A stretch of DNA of 5,776 bases, taken from Spirochaetales bacterium (lineage in GTDB: Bacteria > Spirochaetota > Spirochaetia > Sphaerochaetales > Sphaerochaetaceae). This document shows positions 5,501 to 5,776 of the stretch, one piece after another (position 1 is the stretch's first letter; each line of letters begins with the position of its first letter). The position numbers and the translations under genes were made by a program. The stretch covers positions 1-5,776 of the forward strand of contig JALFYG010000028.1 of assembly GCA_022784805.1 (NCBI GenBank), given 5' to 3'. Under the pieces are notes generated by a model. It did not search any database, was not told where the DNA came from, and saw only the letters and a list, made by a program, of their open reading frames with translations.

Positions 5501-5776
5501 TGAGACAAAACTATAAAAAAGATGAGGCCTCCTCAAAGGTTACGAAGGGCGAGGCCATAAAGAGAATATTACAATACTGCGCTCAATATAAGAGTAAGGT
5601 GGTGGTCATTAGTATTGTGGCTATAGTCAGCGCTGCATTTAAGACTATCATCCCTCTCTTTACTGAGAAGGCAGTGGACGTAGACATTGCTTCCGGCGAT
5701 ATAAAAGGCCTGGCAATAACAGTTTCCATGGCTGTTGCCTGTGCTGTTCTCTGGGGAATACTTGCCATCATCAGAG
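5500..5776 (+). CDS. Second ABC exporter half-transporter, N-terminal 92 residues (3' truncated by window)
   Basis: ATG at 5500 overlaps the preceding TAA by one base (TAATG), with GGAG about 7 nt upstream inside the previous gene, so the two are translationally coupled. The frame stays open to the window end. The start is MRQNYKKDEASSKVTKGEAI, a charged cytoplasmic N-terminus longer than that of the first subunit. A first membrane helix follows at about 33-53 (VVVISIVAIVSAAFKTIIP), then the family's TEKAVDVDIASGD loop and a second helix from about 70 (LAITVSMAVACAVLWGILAII). The loop matches the TxxxDxxI pattern of exporter membrane domains, and the position directly after a half-exporter makes it the expected heterodimer partner. 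The prediction is that its ATPase domain, outside the window, carries the canonical Walker B Glu. No ATPase motif is visible here, so the assignment rests on the N-terminus and context. Confidence 0.85.
   Translation, partial: MRQNYKKDEASSKVTKGEAIKRILQYCAQYKSKVVVISIVAIVSAAFKTIIPLFTEKAVDVDIASGDIKGLAITVSMAVACAVLWGILAIIR

Noticed and set aside
5583..5771. A - strand frame at the right edge with a repetitive Ala/Thr/Met-rich translation.
   Set aside because: It is antisense to the second half-exporter, whose frame is open and continues the operon.
1..5776. Mobile element, phage, toxin-antitoxin or defence system.
   Set aside because: No transposase, integrase, terminal repeats, CRISPR repeats or recognisable defence domains are present; the genes are transport, lipid and nucleotide-kinase families plus one orphan.

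Overview
This 5.8 kb stretch looks like a bacterial chromosome: dense coding on both strands, short gaps, overlapping stop/start codons and mostly strong purine-rich ribosome binding sites (GGAGG or AGGGGG type). Gene families and codon use (many AGA/AGG arginines, moderate GC, an AT-rich intergenic region) suggest a low-to-mid-GC anaerobe, either a clostridial Firmicute (Lachnospiraceae-like) or a Spirochaetote. The sequence alone does not settle which. There is no rRNA, tRNA, CRISPR array, insertion sequence or other mobile element in view.

Region 1 (1-1006, + strand) is the tail of a metal-chelate uptake operon: the last 81 residues of a FecCD-family permease and a complete FecE-type ATPase that overlaps it. 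A hairpin at 1022-1055 separates this operon from the convergent genes and may terminate both strands.

Region 2 (1076-3380, - strand), in transcription order, holds a cytidylate-kinase-like P-loop protein, an unrecognised 118-residue protein, and a PlsC-like acyltransferase with a four-cysteine zinc-ribbon-like insert and a long C-terminal extension. The kinase-like gene has its own promoter with a perfect TATAAT. The small gene has a second candidate promoter and shares a 19-nt junction with the acyltransferase, so those two are probably cotranscribed. The acyltransferase has no visible Shine-Dalgarno sequence.

Region 3 (3381-3778) is a divergent intergenic region. Facing right it carries a candidate promoter overlapped by a 25-bp imperfect palindrome, a 20-codon leader ORF with a very strong ribosome binding site, and a possible anti-Shine-Dalgarno element just after the leader stop.

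Region 4 (3779-5776, + strand) encodes a complete half-size ABC exporter (573 aa) overlapping by one base the start of a second half-exporter, cut by the window end. The first subunit has Asp in place of the catalytic Walker B Glu, as in one half of heterodimeric multidrug exporters, so the two genes probably form one heterodimer. The most interesting hypothesis is that this exporter is controlled at two levels: a repressor at the palindrome, and ribosome-dependent attenuation at the leader ORF.
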